From NCBI GenBank assembly GCA_963638105.1, contig CAVHPP010000002.1, positions 62,001 through 126,000 on the forward strand: a stretch of DNA of 64,000 bases, read 5' to 3'. Of this stretch, positions 31,887 to 40,235 are shown piece by piece. The translations under genes were made by a program, and so were the position numbers. Source of the stretch: CAG-217 sp963638105. GTDB lineage: Bacteria > Bacillota > Clostridia > Oscillospirales > Acutalibacteraceae. The notes beneath the pieces were generated by a model. That model made no database searches. It was not told the DNA's origin and was given only the letters and a program-made list of their open reading frames with translations. Positions within the stretch are counted from its first letter, which is position 1. Each line of letters begins with the position of its first letter.

Positions 31887-32267
31887 CTATTTATTTTTCT
31901 GCAAATACGCTTCTGCGTTGTTACATATTTTGTCAAATACGCTTTTAAACGCAGCAAGTTCTTCTTGTGAAATGCCTGCCAGTGCGTGCTTTGCGAATTC
32001 TTTTTGAACGGCAATGCCGTCGGTGAGAATCGGCTGCGCGTCAGCTGTTAAATGCAGTTCAATATGCTTTTTATTGGTTGCGCTTTGCTGCCGTTCTACC
32101 AATCCCCGTTGCTCCAGCTGTTTTAGAGAAGTGGATACATGGGACTTGGTGTATTTGCAGATCCGTACCAAGCTTGCAGCGGTATTGCATTCCGGATTGC
32201 TGTGCAAAAACATCAAAATGTCACATTCCATTTGTGTTAATTCATATTTGTTGCAAATGGTGCGCAT
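31887..32267 (-). CDS. MarR-family transcriptional regulator (start uncertain)
   Basis: A winged-helix regulator: LTQMECDILMFLHSNPE, the recognition region ICKYTKSHVSTSLKQLEQRG and the wing ERQQSATNKKHIELHLT. From the ATG at 32267 it has 126 residues, a little short for MarR. About 17 further codons upstream also read like the usual first helix (FRDKHKTITCCYESLM), and an AAAGGAG site at about 32332-32326 is followed 8 bases later by an in-frame ATA (32318) instead of ATG, so the original start codon may have mutated. A promoter and palindrome lie upstream. It resembles the MarR regulators linked to bil genes (BilQ type), but that is inference. Confidence 0.8.
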   Translation of the reverse strand: MRTICNKYELTQMECDILMFLHSNPECNTAASLVRICKYTKSHVSTSLKQLEQRGLVERQQSATNKKHIELHLTADAQPILTDGIAVQKEFAKHALAGISQEELAAFKSVFDKICNNAEAYLQKNK

Positions 32268-32337
32268 CAGCGATTCGTAACAGCAGGTGATGGTCTTGTG
32301 CTTATCTCGAAAATATATAGGAACAGCTCCTTTGTAT

Positions 32338-32392
32338 GTTCTATTTAGAACGATTGTGAGGGGATTGTACCACGGTACAGACTGTTTGTCAA
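32338..32392 (-). promoter_or_regulatory. MarR gene promoter with palindromic operator
   Basis: On the minus strand, TTGACA (32392-32387), 17 bases, TACAAT (32369-32364), then the palindrome GTTCTA-AA-TAGAAC (32351-32338) just downstream of the start region. This placement fits autorepression by the MarR protein. Confidence 0.75.
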
Positions 32393-32436
32393 CAAGAATA
32401 CGCAAATTCGTTTGTTTGGCGTACCCGGAACCGGCA

Positions 32437-32465
32437 TTGAAAATAGCAGCGGGCTGTGGTATACT
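32437..32465 (+). promoter_or_regulatory. Promoter of the YjbR gene
   Basis: TTGAAA (32437-32442), 17 bases, TATACT (32460-32465), 42 bases before the start, divergent from the MarR promoter. Confidence 0.75.
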
Positions 32466-32507
32466 GTGCATTGTAAACGATGTAAGGTCGATAAGGTGGG
32501 CGTAAGA

Positions 32508-32888
32508 ATGCAACCAAAGGAATTAGAGCAATGGATAAGTAGGCAGTACGGCGTTTTGGCAGAATATCCCTGGGCGGTCAGTCCGGAGAATGCGGTGTTT
32601 CGCCATCGCGAAAACAAGAAGTGGTTTGCACTGCTGCTGCGTGTCACCCGGGATAAATTAGGATGCCCGGATACAGCGCCGATATGGATTTTGAATGTAA
32701 AATGCGACCCGTTGATGATCGGATCCTTGTGCAGTATGGAGGGTATTTATCCTGCGTATCATATGAATAAAACCCACTGGATCTCTATTGCGATGGACGA
32801 TCGTGTGCCGCGTGTGCTGGTGCAGGATTTGCTGGACCAAAGCTATATTTCTACCGCTTCTGCGCCAAGACGGCAAAAAAGGCGGTAA
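32508..32888 (+). CDS. MmcQ/YjbR family protein
   Basis: This is a 126-residue CyaY-like-fold protein with family segments ENAVFRHRENKKWFALLL, LNVKCDPLMIGSL, YPAYHMNKTHWISIAMD and LLDQSY. The family is described as DNA-binding or of unknown function. The ATG at 32508 was chosen because AAGGTGG lies about 8 bases upstream. The basic tail (APRRQKRR) is probably unstructured. Confidence 0.88.
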   Translation: MQPKELEQWISRQYGVLAEYPWAVSPENAVFRHRENKKWFALLLRVTRDKLGCPDTAPIWILNVKCDPLMIGSLCSMEGIYPAYHMNKTHWISIAMDDRVPRVLVQDLLDQSYISTASAPRRQKRR

Positions 32889-32900
32889 AAAGAAGCGCTT

Positions 32901-33128
32901 TTGTCACAGAATTTGGCACGCAAGTACGGAAAGACCCCGGCACAGATTTTGCTGCGCTGGAATGTGCAACAGGGGATCATTCCCATTCCCAAGTCCAAGA
33001 ACTCTACCCGCCTGGCGGAGAATATTGCCGTGTTTGATTTTGCGCTGGAGAGGGAGAATATGGCGGCGCTGAGCGGTATGGATCAAAACCGTCGCACCAG
33101 CCACGATCCGTTGACTTTTGATTTTTGA
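32901..33128 (+). pseudogene. Aldo/keto reductase, C-terminal fragment
   Basis: Only the last about 75 codons of an aldo/keto reductase remain: LARKYGKTPAQILLRW, then GIIPIPKSKNSTRLAEN and FDFALERENMAAL, the standard NADP-binding end of the barrel. The catalytic Asp-Tyr-Lys-His part is missing and there is no start or ribosome site. It begins 12 bases after the YjbR gene, so an ancestral aldo/keto reductase gene was truncated here. Confidence 0.85.
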
Positions 33129-33135
33129 TCAAACT

Positions 33136-33175
33136 GAAAAAAGCGTGCTGCACCGGGGTGTGCGGCGCGCTTTTT
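33136..33175 (+). terminator. Terminator after the aldo/keto reductase fragment
   Basis: An imperfect stem between AAAGCGTGCTGCAC and GTGCGGCGCGCTTT is followed by TTTTT. Confidence 0.75.
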
Positions 33176-33191
33176 GCTGCCCCGGCAGGGC

Positions 33192-33220
33192 TTGACTACC
33201 GGACGAAAAATGAGTATAAT
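33192..33220 (+). promoter_or_regulatory. Promoter of the ilvD operon
   Basis: TTGACT (33192-33197), 17 bases, TATAAT (33215-33220). The leader of 50 bases is too short for a T-box. Confidence 0.88.
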
Positions 33221-33270
33221 AAAGCGAATACCATATTAGTATTTTATATATAGCACATAGGAGTGAAATT

Positions 33271-34932
33271 ATGCGTTCTGATTTGATCAAAGAGGGACCC
33301 AGCAGAGCCCCCCATCGTTCGTTACTGCGTGCACTGGGTATTGATGATCTGGAGATGAAGCGGCCGTTCGTTGCCGTGGTGAACTCCAAGAGCGACTACA
33401 TTCCCGGCCACATGCACTTGGACAAGATCGCCGAGCAGGTAAAGGCGGGTATCCGCAACGCCGGCGGCGTGCCTTTTGAATTTAACACCATCGGCGTGTG
33501 CGACGGTATCGCCATGAACCACAAGGGTATGAAGTATTCTCTGTGCTCCCGTGAGCTGATCGCCGACAGCATTGAGGTGATGCTCACCGCGCACCCGCTG
33601 GACGCCATTGTGTTTATCCCCAACTGCGACAAGATCGTGCCCGGTATGCTGTTGGCTGCCTGCCGACTGAACCTGCCCTGTATCTTCATCAGCGGCGGTC
33701 CCATGCTGCCCGGTAAGAGCGCCGTCACCGGCGGGCGTATCGGCCTGTCCGAGCAGTTTGAGTATGTGGGCGCCAATGCAGTGGGCAAAATGAGCGACCA
33801 GATTTTGGAGAACTGTGCCTATACCGCTTGCCCCACCTGCGGCAGCTGCTCCGGTATGTATACTGCCAATTCCATGAACTGCCTGACGGAGACCATCGGT
33901 ATGTCCCTGCCCGGTTCCGGCACCATTCCGGCCGTAATGAGCGCCCGTCTGCGCCTGGCAAAACAGGCCGGTGAGCGGGTAATGGACCTGCTGAAAGAGG
34001 ACATTAAGCCCTCGGATATTATTACGGAAAAAGCCATTGAGAACGCCATGCGCACAGATATGGCCATCGGCTGTTCCACCAACACCATTTTGCATTTGAC
34101 GGCCATTGCCCATGCGGCAGGCCATGATATTGACCTGGCCCGGCTGGACGCTTACGGCAGAAAGACGCCCCAGATCTGCAAGCTGAATCCGGCCTCCTCC
34201 GTGTTTATTACGGATCTGAACGATGTGGGCGGTATTTCCGCAGTGATGAAAGAGTTGGCCAAGGGCGGTATGATCAATACCGATTGCCTGACCGTCAGCG
34301 GCACGGTACAGGATCGACTGGACGCTGCGCCGGACGCCGACGGTGAGATCATTCACACCTTGGAGGCACCGTTCTCCGCAGACGGCGGTATCGCTGTGCT
34401 GACCGGCAACCTGGCAGAAGACGGCGCCGTGGTGAAGAAGGGCGCCGTTGCACCGGAAATGATGCAGCATAAAGGCCCGGCCAAGTGCTATAATTCTGAA
34501 GAAGAGGCCATTGCGGCCATTACCGGCGGCAAAGTGGTTGCCGGTGATGTGGTAGTCATTCGCTATGAGGGTCCCAAGGGCGGCCCCGGTATGCGTGAGA
34601 TGCTGTCTCCCACCTCTGCCATTATCGGTATGGGGCTTGGGTCCTCTGTTGCACTGCTGACGGATGGCCGGTTCTCCGGCGCCACCCGCGGCGCTTCCAT
34701 CGGCCATGTGAGTCCGGAGGCGGCTATGGGCGGAACCATCGCTTTGGTACAGGACGGCGATATAATCGAGATTGATATTCCTGCGCGCGTGCTGCGGGTA
34801 GATGTGTCTGACGAGGAGCTGGAGCGGCGTAAGGCCACCTGGCAGCCGCCGGAGCAGCACCTGACCGGCTACCTGAAGCGGTATGCCCAGCATGTGACCA
34901 GCGGCGCTAAGGGCGCAGTATTTGAGGACTGA
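33271..34932 (+). CDS. ilvD: Dihydroxy-acid dehydratase
   Basis: This Fe-S enzyme makes the 2-oxo acids for valine, leucine and isoleucine. It has 553 residues, the normal length. Cluster-ligand cysteines lie in FIPNCDKIVPGM and TACPTCGSCSGMYTANSMNCL. The substrate and Mg region ALGIGCST-like is present as MAIGCSTNTILHL, and the C-terminal domain has GPKGGPGMREML and TDGRFSGATRG. The start has CATAGGAGTG upstream. The next gene begins 2 bases after its stop. Confidence 0.97.
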   Translation: MRSDLIKEGPSRAPHRSLLRALGIDDLEMKRPFVAVVNSKSDYIPGHMHLDKIAEQVKAGIRNAGGVPFEFNTIGVCDGIAMNHKGMKYSLCSRELIADSIEVMLTAHPLDAIVFIPNCDKIVPGMLLAACRLNLPCIFISGGPMLPGKSAVTGGRIGLSEQFEYVGANAVGKMSDQILENCAYTACPTCGSCSGMYTANSMNCLTETIGMSLPGSGTIPAVMSARLRLAKQAGERVMDLLKEDIKPSDIITEKAIENAMRTDMAIGCSTNTILHLTAIAHAAGHDIDLARLDAYGRKTPQICKLNPASSVFITDLNDVGGISAVMKELAKGGMINTDCLTVSGTVQDRLDAAPDADGEIIHTLEAPFSADGGIAVLTGNLAEDGAVVKKGAVAPEMMQHKGPAKCYNSEEEAIAAITGGKVVAGDVVVIRYEGPKGGPGMREMLSPTSAIIGMGLGSSVALLTDGRFSGATRGASIGHVSPEAAMGGTIALVQDGDIIEIDIPARVLRVDVSDEELERRKATWQPPEQHLTGYLKRYAQHVTSGAKGAVFED

Positions 34933-34934
34933 GT

Positions 34935-35606
34935 ATGAAAAAAGACGGGACGGCCGGTAAAGGGCGTGCGCTGCTGCGCCACCTGGCGGTGGTGCTGGCG
35001 TTTGTGCTGACAGCCGCGCTGGTCTTTACGCCGATATGGGTGCTTGGCGGGCGCTATGCGGTGTCTGCCGTGCATGATGTGCAGGCCAAGTTGCCTCGGG
35101 CGGACAGCGATTTGCAGCTGACGGAGCAGTATGACCCCCAGCCAAATACCTTTGGAATCGTAGAGGGCGCCACAGTGACCGGCGGTATGCACTTCGGTCG
35201 GCTGGAATGCAGCCAAATCGGGCTGGATTGCCCGGTGTATTATGGCGCCAATCGGGTGTGCCTGCGTGCCGGTGCGGCCGCGTCTACGGCTTATGGTTTG
35301 CCGGGTTACGACAAGTCTACCGTTATCACCGGGTACAACACAACGGTGTTCCGGAATTTGGGACAGCTGGAAAAAGGCGATCTCATCGACTTTTCTACCA
35401 ACTGGGGGCACTTCTCCTACCGGGTGACGGACCGCCAGGTGCTCACCTCGGACGAATCGGTAGATGTGTCTGTGGTGGACAAGGAAAAGCTGATTCTCTT
35501 TTGCACCTATCCCCAGTCGCCCTTTGGCAACTTGGCGGATCAGCGGCTGTATGTATTTTGCGAAAAGGCCTCCGGCCCGGCTGTGGAGGTGAGCACCGAT
35601 GATTAA
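34935..35606 (+). CDS. Sortase-like membrane protein with catalytic His replaced by Tyr
   Basis: This 223-residue protein has one N-terminal membrane anchor (AVVLAFVLTAALVFTPIWVL) and a sortase beta-barrel. The Cys strand is LILFCTYP (C190) and the Arg strand DQRLYVF (R204). The segment that in sortases reads AGHR/GHN before FRNL is TGYNTTVFRNLGQL here, so Tyr134 (codon TAC at 35334) stands where the essential His belongs. Overall order (GLDCPVYYG, GLPGYDKSTVITGYN, LEKGDLIDF) fits class D/B-like sortases. It may be an inactive sortase with a binding role. It starts 2 bases after ilvD and overlaps the next gene by 8 bases. Confidence 0.75.
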   Translation: MKKDGTAGKGRALLRHLAVVLAFVLTAALVFTPIWVLGGRYAVSAVHDVQAKLPRADSDLQLTEQYDPQPNTFGIVEGATVTGGMHFGRLECSQIGLDCPVYYGANRVCLRAGAAASTAYGLPGYDKSTVITGYNTTVFRNLGQLEKGDLIDFSTNWGHFSYRVTDRQVLTSDESVDVSVVDKEKLILFCTYPQSPFGNLADQRLYVFCEKASGPAVEVSTDD

Positions 35607-36417
35607 GATTAAAAAGCACGACCGACGCGCTTGTTGCAGTGCGTTTTTGCTGTTTGTTTTTACCGGCGTGCTGACCCTGTCTGTGCTGGTGGGTGCGCTT
35701 TTTGCCAACCCGGCGCGTATGGTGCGCAGCCTTGGCGGCGATACTTATGTGGACGGCCTTTATACGGAGGTCCACCAGTATGCGGCGGATCTTTGCCTGG
35801 AGTACGGGCTGGACACGGCTGTGGCAGACGCAGTCACCAAGGACGGCGTGCGCACGGCGGTGCAGACCTATGCAAAGCGTATGTTAAAAAGCAAGGATCG
35901 CTCGGCCAAGCTGGCGCCGGCGCTCCAAGAGGTGCGTACCGCATTAGAAACGGCGGCAGCCAAGGCGGCTCCCGACGCCACTACGGCGCAGGTGCAGGAC
36001 TTTGGCAAGGCATTTGCCGATTATATGGGCGGCCGTATGGCGCTGGTGTTTGCGGCGGATCTGCAAAGCTTTGCAAATCTTAGTACGCGAGCCTCTGCGG
36101 CAGGGGGTGTGATCGCCTGCTGCGGCGTGGCGCTGGCGGTATGGCTGTTGGGGCGCAGCGGCGCTGCCAAGCGGCTTCAGCGCCTGTTGGCAGCAGACGG
36201 TATCTGTGCCGCCGGACTGGTGACGGTGCTATGCGCCGTGATCATGCTGGTGCTGCTGCACCAAAAGGACCTGTATATTTTCCCCGCGTATCTTTGTGCG
36301 GCTGCTACGCAGTATATGATCGGCTGGCTGTATATGTGCCTGGGTGCCGGCGGACTGCTGCTGGCGGCTTCCGGGATTGTGGCCTTTGCACGCAAGGGCA
36401 AGAACTGTAAAGGATGA
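35599..36417 (+). CDS. Membrane protein with large extracytoplasmic domain, unknown
   Basis: A 272-residue protein with an N-terminal helix (SAFLLFVFTGVLTLSVLVGALF), about 130 Ala-rich helical residues outside the membrane (DAVTKDGVRTAVQTYAKRML), then three helices (AAGGVIACCGVALAVWLL; GLVTVLCAVIMLVLL; WLYMCLGAGGLLLAASGIV). The family is not recognised. It overlaps the sortase-like gene upstream and the ABC ATPase downstream (ATGA), so all are one operon and probably act together at the cell surface. Confidence 0.7.
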   Translation: MIKIKKHDRRACCSAFLLFVFTGVLTLSVLVGALFANPARMVRSLGGDTYVDGLYTEVHQYAADLCLEYGLDTAVADAVTKDGVRTAVQTYAKRMLKSKDRSAKLAPALQEVRTALETAAAKAAPDATTAQVQDFGKAFADYMGGRMALVFAADLQSFANLSTRASAAGGVIACCGVALAVWLLGRSGAAKRLQRLLAADGICAAGLVTVLCAVIMLVLLHQKDLYIFPAYLCAAATQYMIGWLYMCLGAGGLLLAASGIVAFARKGKNCKG

Positions 36418-37172
36418 ACCGTATGGACAACGATGTAGTCATTTCTGTTGAAAATGTGACCATGGCCTTTAACCTGAATAAGGAAAAGGTGGACAACTTA
36501 AAGGAATATGTGATCAAGCTGTTAAGGCGTCAGCTGGAATTTAAGAAGTTTTATGCCTTGCAGGACATTAACTTCCAGGTGCACCGGGGCCAGCATTTGG
36601 GCATTTTGGGCCTGAACGGCGCCGGTAAATCCACGCTGCTCAAGACCATTGTAGGCGTGTATAAGCCAACGGAGGGCGTGGTAAAGAAGCAGGGCGTGAT
36701 TGCGCCTTTGCTGGAATTGGGCGCCGGTTTTGACCCTAACTACACCGGTAAGGAAAATATTTTCCTGTACGGTGCCATTCTGGGCTACAACCGGGAGTAT
36801 TTGGAGAGCAAGTATGACGAGATTGTGGCATTTTCCGAGCTGGGCAAGTTTATTGACGTGCCGCTGAAGAACTATTCTTCCGGTATGAAAGCGCGATTGG
36901 GCTTTTCCATTGCCACTGCCGTAGAACCGGATATTCTGATTTTGGATGAGGTGCTGTCCGTAGGCGACGCCCGCTTCCGCAAAAAGAGCCTGGCTAAGGT
37001 CCAGTCTATGTTTGACCAGGGCGTGACCGTGCTGTTCGTATCCCATAATATTCAGCAGGTGAAGGCCATTTGCGACACGGCCATTTTGCTGGAGAAAGGG
37101 CATATTATTGCCTCCGGCGATGTGGATACCGTGGCTGCCGTGTATGAGGAAAAATCCGGCAAAAAGAAATAA
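36414..37172 (+). CDS. ABC transporter ATP-binding protein, polysaccharide/teichoic acid export type
   Basis: A 252-residue ATPase of the TagH/Wzt group. Walker A is GLNGAGKST, the signature is NYSSGMKARLGFSIA and Walker B is DILILDEVLSVGD, followed by the switch His in FVSHNIQQV. The N-terminal insertion (VDNLKEYVIKLLRRQLEFKK) and the phrase LLELGAGFDPNYTGKENIFL are typical of the glycan-export subfamily. No TagG-type permease lies next to it; the membrane protein just upstream does not look like one. The start overlaps the preceding stop. Confidence 0.92.
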   Translation: MNRMDNDVVISVENVTMAFNLNKEKVDNLKEYVIKLLRRQLEFKKFYALQDINFQVHRGQHLGILGLNGAGKSTLLKTIVGVYKPTEGVVKKQGVIAPLLELGAGFDPNYTGKENIFLYGAILGYNREYLESKYDEIVAFSELGKFIDVPLKNYSSGMKARLGFSIATAVEPDILILDEVLSVGDARFRKKSLAKVQSMFDQGVTVLFVSHNIQQVKAICDTAILLEKGHIIASGDVDTVAAVYEEKSGKKK

Positions 37173-37185
37173 GAATTAAAATGTT

Positions 37186-37212
37186 AAAGGCGGGTACTCC
37201 CCGCCTTGTTTT
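37186..37212 (+). terminator. Terminator after the ABC ATPase gene
   Basis: Stem AAGGCGGG with CCCGCCTT (37187-37194, 37200-37207), then GTTTT. Confidence 0.8.
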
Positions 37213-37219
37213 GCAAAGA

Positions 37220-37254
37220 AATACCCCGTGCGGTTTGAAACTGCACGGGGTATT
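37220..37254. terminator. Second, probably bidirectional terminator
   Basis: A 12-bp stem AATACCCCGTGC with GCACGGGGTATT lies between the converging ATPase and glucosaminidase genes, 18 bases after the stop codon of the latter. Confidence 0.8.
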
Positions 37255-37272
37255 TGTTATTGTTGCGCTGTG

Positions 37273-39423
37273 TTATTTCACTTTAACAGCCTTGGTGGCG
37301 CTCCAGGCGGAGTAAACTTTTTTCTTGCCCTCGGTGCGGTAGGAACGCATACGCACATAGTAGGTGGTCTTGGCCCGGTAGGTGGAGAAGGTCTTGGAGG
37401 TGGCGTCCTTCTTCACCGTAAAGTCCAGAAAATTCTGCTTAAAGTTCTTGGTGGTGGAGTATTGCACCTGGTAGCCGCTGCACGCTACTTTGCCCCACTT
37501 AATCGTGATCTTCTTAGACTTAGGGGAGGTGGCGGAGTTGATCTTTGGAGTGGCGGTCAGTGTTTTGGTGCTGACCTTGCTGCTTTTGGCGCCGGTCTTG
37601 GTGCTGCTGTCTGTGGTGTACGCTGCCACCTGGAAGGTGTAGGCGGTGTTGGCTTTCAGCTTGCTGACGGTGCCGGTGGTTTTGTTGCCTTTGATCGTAG
37701 CTACCTTGGTGGTTTTTTTGGATTTGGTGTCGTAGCGATAGATGTAGTAACCGTCGGCACCGGGCTTTTTGCTCCACTGGAGAGCCACAGAGGCCGCAGA
37801 ACGGCTTTTTACCTTAGCGCCGCCGACTTTACCGGGTAGGCAGTGCTTGGTGTTGTAGGCGCTGTAAGGGCCGTATTTGCCTTTTACATAGGCTCGCACC
37901 CGCACGGCGTACTCCTCGGTGTCTGTCAGGTTGTTCAGGGTGGCGCCGGTGCCGGTGACGGTTTTGGAGAAGTTGGTACCCTTGGTTTTGTTGGTAATGT
38001 CGATATAGTATTTGGTGGCGCCGGAGACCTTGTTCCACTTGTATGTTAAGCTGGTTTGGGTGCGTCCGGTCAGCGTCAGCCCGGTGACCTGGTTCTTGGC
38101 CGCTGCGGTGGTGGGGGGCTTTGTGGTGGTCGTGGTGCTGCCGGAGGCAGAAGTGGAAATGTGGTTCACATCGGCGGTGGAAGCGGGCATACCGCTGTAC
38201 ACGGGAATAATAAAGGTCTTGGCCGTGTCCAGGATTTTAGCCGATTTATAGGCGTTATAGGTGGTCACAGACTCAGAAGCCGCTGCCTGCACATTGGCCA
38301 TATATTCGTGGCTGTGCTTCTCTGCCGTGCCGGGGGCTACATTGAACTTTTGCAGGTAGCCGGTGTTTTGGGTTTTGGAAAAGCCGTTTGCTATGTATGT
38401 TGCGCCGTTGTAAATGGATTTGTAGGGATTGCTCCAGGGACGGCCGTAGTTAAAATACTTGGTGCGGCAGGCGCTTTTGCGCACATAGCCGGAAATGCCG
38501 GTGGTGTAGCTGCCGCCGTTATCTGTGTACAGGCGCACCCGGTAGTAGTTGCCCGCATTGGCGCGCCATACCATATACTGGCCCTTTTTAGCCTCGGTTT
38601 TGGTGCCGCTGACTTTGCCGTCTTTATAGTCAGAGTAAATGGCGGCGTCCTCCTCCAGGCGCAGATAACCGGCAGCCCATTCCAGCCCGTCCATCGCGCC
38701 GCTGTAAGCGCCGATGTTGTAGTAGTTGTAAATACCGATAAACGGCGCCCGATCGCCGCTGGCGCCGCCGGTGGTGGCCTTGGTACTGCCCACCTCCTGT
38801 ACGATTTTGGAGGCCAGGTAATAGGCGCTCATGCCGCTGTTTTTTGCGGCGGCCAAAATCGCGTCGGAATACTTAGTCTTGCTGTCGTAGTTCTTGCGGG
38901 TCTTGCCGTTGGTGGTCAGGTAGTTGATCAGGGAATTGTGCATCCAGGTGGGGGAGAGAATGGTCTCCACCCCGGCTTTGGTCTGATTGGCATTATATGC
39001 GGTGGATTCAAACTGGAAAATATGTTTCTCATCAAAAAAGTTGCGGGGATCCATATAGTGCATCACCGCGTTTTGTGAGGCAGAGTACCAGCTGGAGCCT
39101 TCCTGGGGTTTGTTCTTGCAGGAGGCGCAGCTGCAATAGTAAGCGGCAGACAGTGAAGATTGGCGCTCAATCAGTTGCTTAGAGTGGGGGGAGCGCTCTG
39201 CTTTAACGGCAGAGGTAAAGTTCAGTCCGGTCTTCAGCGGCTGAAAATCCCATTTGGGGTACTTATTGTGCAGGCTTACCAGCTTGCTGATATAGCTTTC
39301 CGGGAAGCCTTTGTCCCGTAGCTGGTCGGCATAACTCTTGGCAAAGGCATTTGTCGGTAATATTGCTAAAGTGGTCATTAACAGACAAATTGCCAAAAAA
39401 AGGCTAAAAGTTTTTTTGGTCAT
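37273..39423 (-). CDS. Secreted cell-wall glucosaminidase with Fn3-like repeats
   Basis: This 716-residue exported hydrolase has a signal peptide (MTKKTFSLFLAICLLMTTLA up to NAFA). Residues about 20-370 show the N-acetylglucosaminidase pattern found in LytD-like autolysins: YPKWDFQPLKTGLNF, AVMHYMDPRNFFDE, IFQFESTAYN, then AYYLASKIVQEVGS with the likely catalytic Glu and YNYYNIGAYSG. A Thr-rich linker is followed by three to four Fn3 domains. The last one matches the tail of the CAP protein at 11067-12347 (YYVRMRSYRT). It probably trims peptidoglycan outside the cell. The ATG at 39423 is preferred to a GTG at 39435 that lies too close to AAAGGA. Confidence 0.85.
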   Translation of the reverse strand: MTKKTFSLFLAICLLMTTLAILPTNAFAKSYADQLRDKGFPESYISKLVSLHNKYPKWDFQPLKTGLNFTSAVKAERSPHSKQLIERQSSLSAAYYCSCASCKNKPQEGSSWYSASQNAVMHYMDPRNFFDEKHIFQFESTAYNANQTKAGVETILSPTWMHNSLINYLTTNGKTRKNYDSKTKYSDAILAAAKNSGMSAYYLASKIVQEVGSTKATTGGASGDRAPFIGIYNYYNIGAYSGAMDGLEWAAGYLRLEEDAAIYSDYKDGKVSGTKTEAKKGQYMVWRANAGNYYRVRLYTDNGGSYTTGISGYVRKSACRTKYFNYGRPWSNPYKSIYNGATYIANGFSKTQNTGYLQKFNVAPGTAEKHSHEYMANVQAAASESVTTYNAYKSAKILDTAKTFIIPVYSGMPASTADVNHISTSASGSTTTTTKPPTTAAAKNQVTGLTLTGRTQTSLTYKWNKVSGATKYYIDITNKTKGTNFSKTVTGTGATLNNLTDTEEYAVRVRAYVKGKYGPYSAYNTKHCLPGKVGGAKVKSRSAASVALQWSKKPGADGYYIYRYDTKSKKTTKVATIKGNKTTGTVSKLKANTAYTFQVAAYTTDSSTKTGAKSSKVSTKTLTATPKINSATSPKSKKITIKWGKVACSGYQVQYSTTKNFKQNFLDFTVKKDATSKTFSTYRAKTTYYVRMRSYRTEGKKKVYSAWSATKAVKVK

Positions 39424-39548
39424 TATGGTCGTCACCGTTCCTTTAATTTTTGGCGGTATTATGCGATTTTTCGCTTTATTTTGCTTTATAATATCATTTC
39501 ATCACGGCTTTGTCAATTTTTTGTAACCGGAAAATGTTGGCGAAACCC

Positions 39549-39577
39549 TTGACAAATTCGAAAAAATTGTGTAAACT
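39549..39577 (+). promoter_or_regulatory. Promoter of the XRE regulator gene
   Basis: TTGACA (39549-39554), 17 bases, TAAACT (39572-39577), about 97 bases before the start. Confidence 0.7.
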
Positions 39578-39673
39578 TGTCACGCTGTGAAAAAAGAACA
39601 CGGCCTATATCGAATTACGACCAAAAACCAACCAATGTTCATAAATTGTAAGAGAGGAGAGCGGAAAGCACTT

Positions 39674-40219
39674 ATGAACAACGAAACAAAACAACAAAAT
39701 CCCAGCAATGCGAGAGAGGGCAACGGCCTGCCGGCCGTGCTGACCCGTCTGCGTGAGAACGCAGGTATGACCCAGGAGGAGGCCTCTAAGCTGTTTGAGG
39801 TAAATCGCAGCACTTATGCGTATTATGAGACCGGCAAGAGCCACCCCAAATACCCCCTGCTGTGTAGGATTGCCAATGCCTACGAGGTGAGCGTGGACTA
39901 CCTGTTGGGTATGAATAGCGTTGCAAGCAACACCGCAAATACGCTGCATGACGAAGGCGTGACTTATGATGCCAATAACGAGCAACCCTCCAGCTATCTG
40001 AAGGGTCGGATCAATGACCGTATTGCCGAGCTTAGTAATGTAGAGCGTATGGTGCTGTTTCGTCTGCGGATTATGGACAAAGAGGACCAGAAGGGCATCG
40101 TCAACTTTATCAACCGCTTGGGCGAGTTGAATAAAGAGGAGTGGGAGACCCTGTTCCGCCTGTGTGTGATAGACAAAGAGGATCAGAAGAAAGTCCTTGA
40201 CTTTATCAAGAGCCTGTAA
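39674..40219 (+). CDS. XRE-family transcriptional regulator
   Basis: This 181-residue protein has an N-terminal Cro/CI-type helix-turn-helix (LTRLRENAGMTQEEASKLFE, VNRSTYAYYETGKSHP, IANAYEVSVDYLLGM at about 20-80). The C-terminal half carries two similar units, MVLFRLRIMDKEDQKGIVNF and TLFRLCVIDKEDQKKVLDF, which are an internal duplication. Its targets cannot be told; it is divergent from the glucosaminidase and might control it. The ATG at 39674 has GGAAAG 5 bases upstream. Confidence 0.88.
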   Translation: MNNETKQQNPSNAREGNGLPAVLTRLRENAGMTQEEASKLFEVNRSTYAYYETGKSHPKYPLLCRIANAYEVSVDYLLGMNSVASNTANTLHDEGVTYDANNEQPSSYLKGRINDRIAELSNVERMVLFRLRIMDKEDQKGIVNFINRLGELNKEEWETLFRLCVIDKEDQKKVLDFIKSL

Positions 40220-40235
40220 GCAGGCGATCAAAAAC

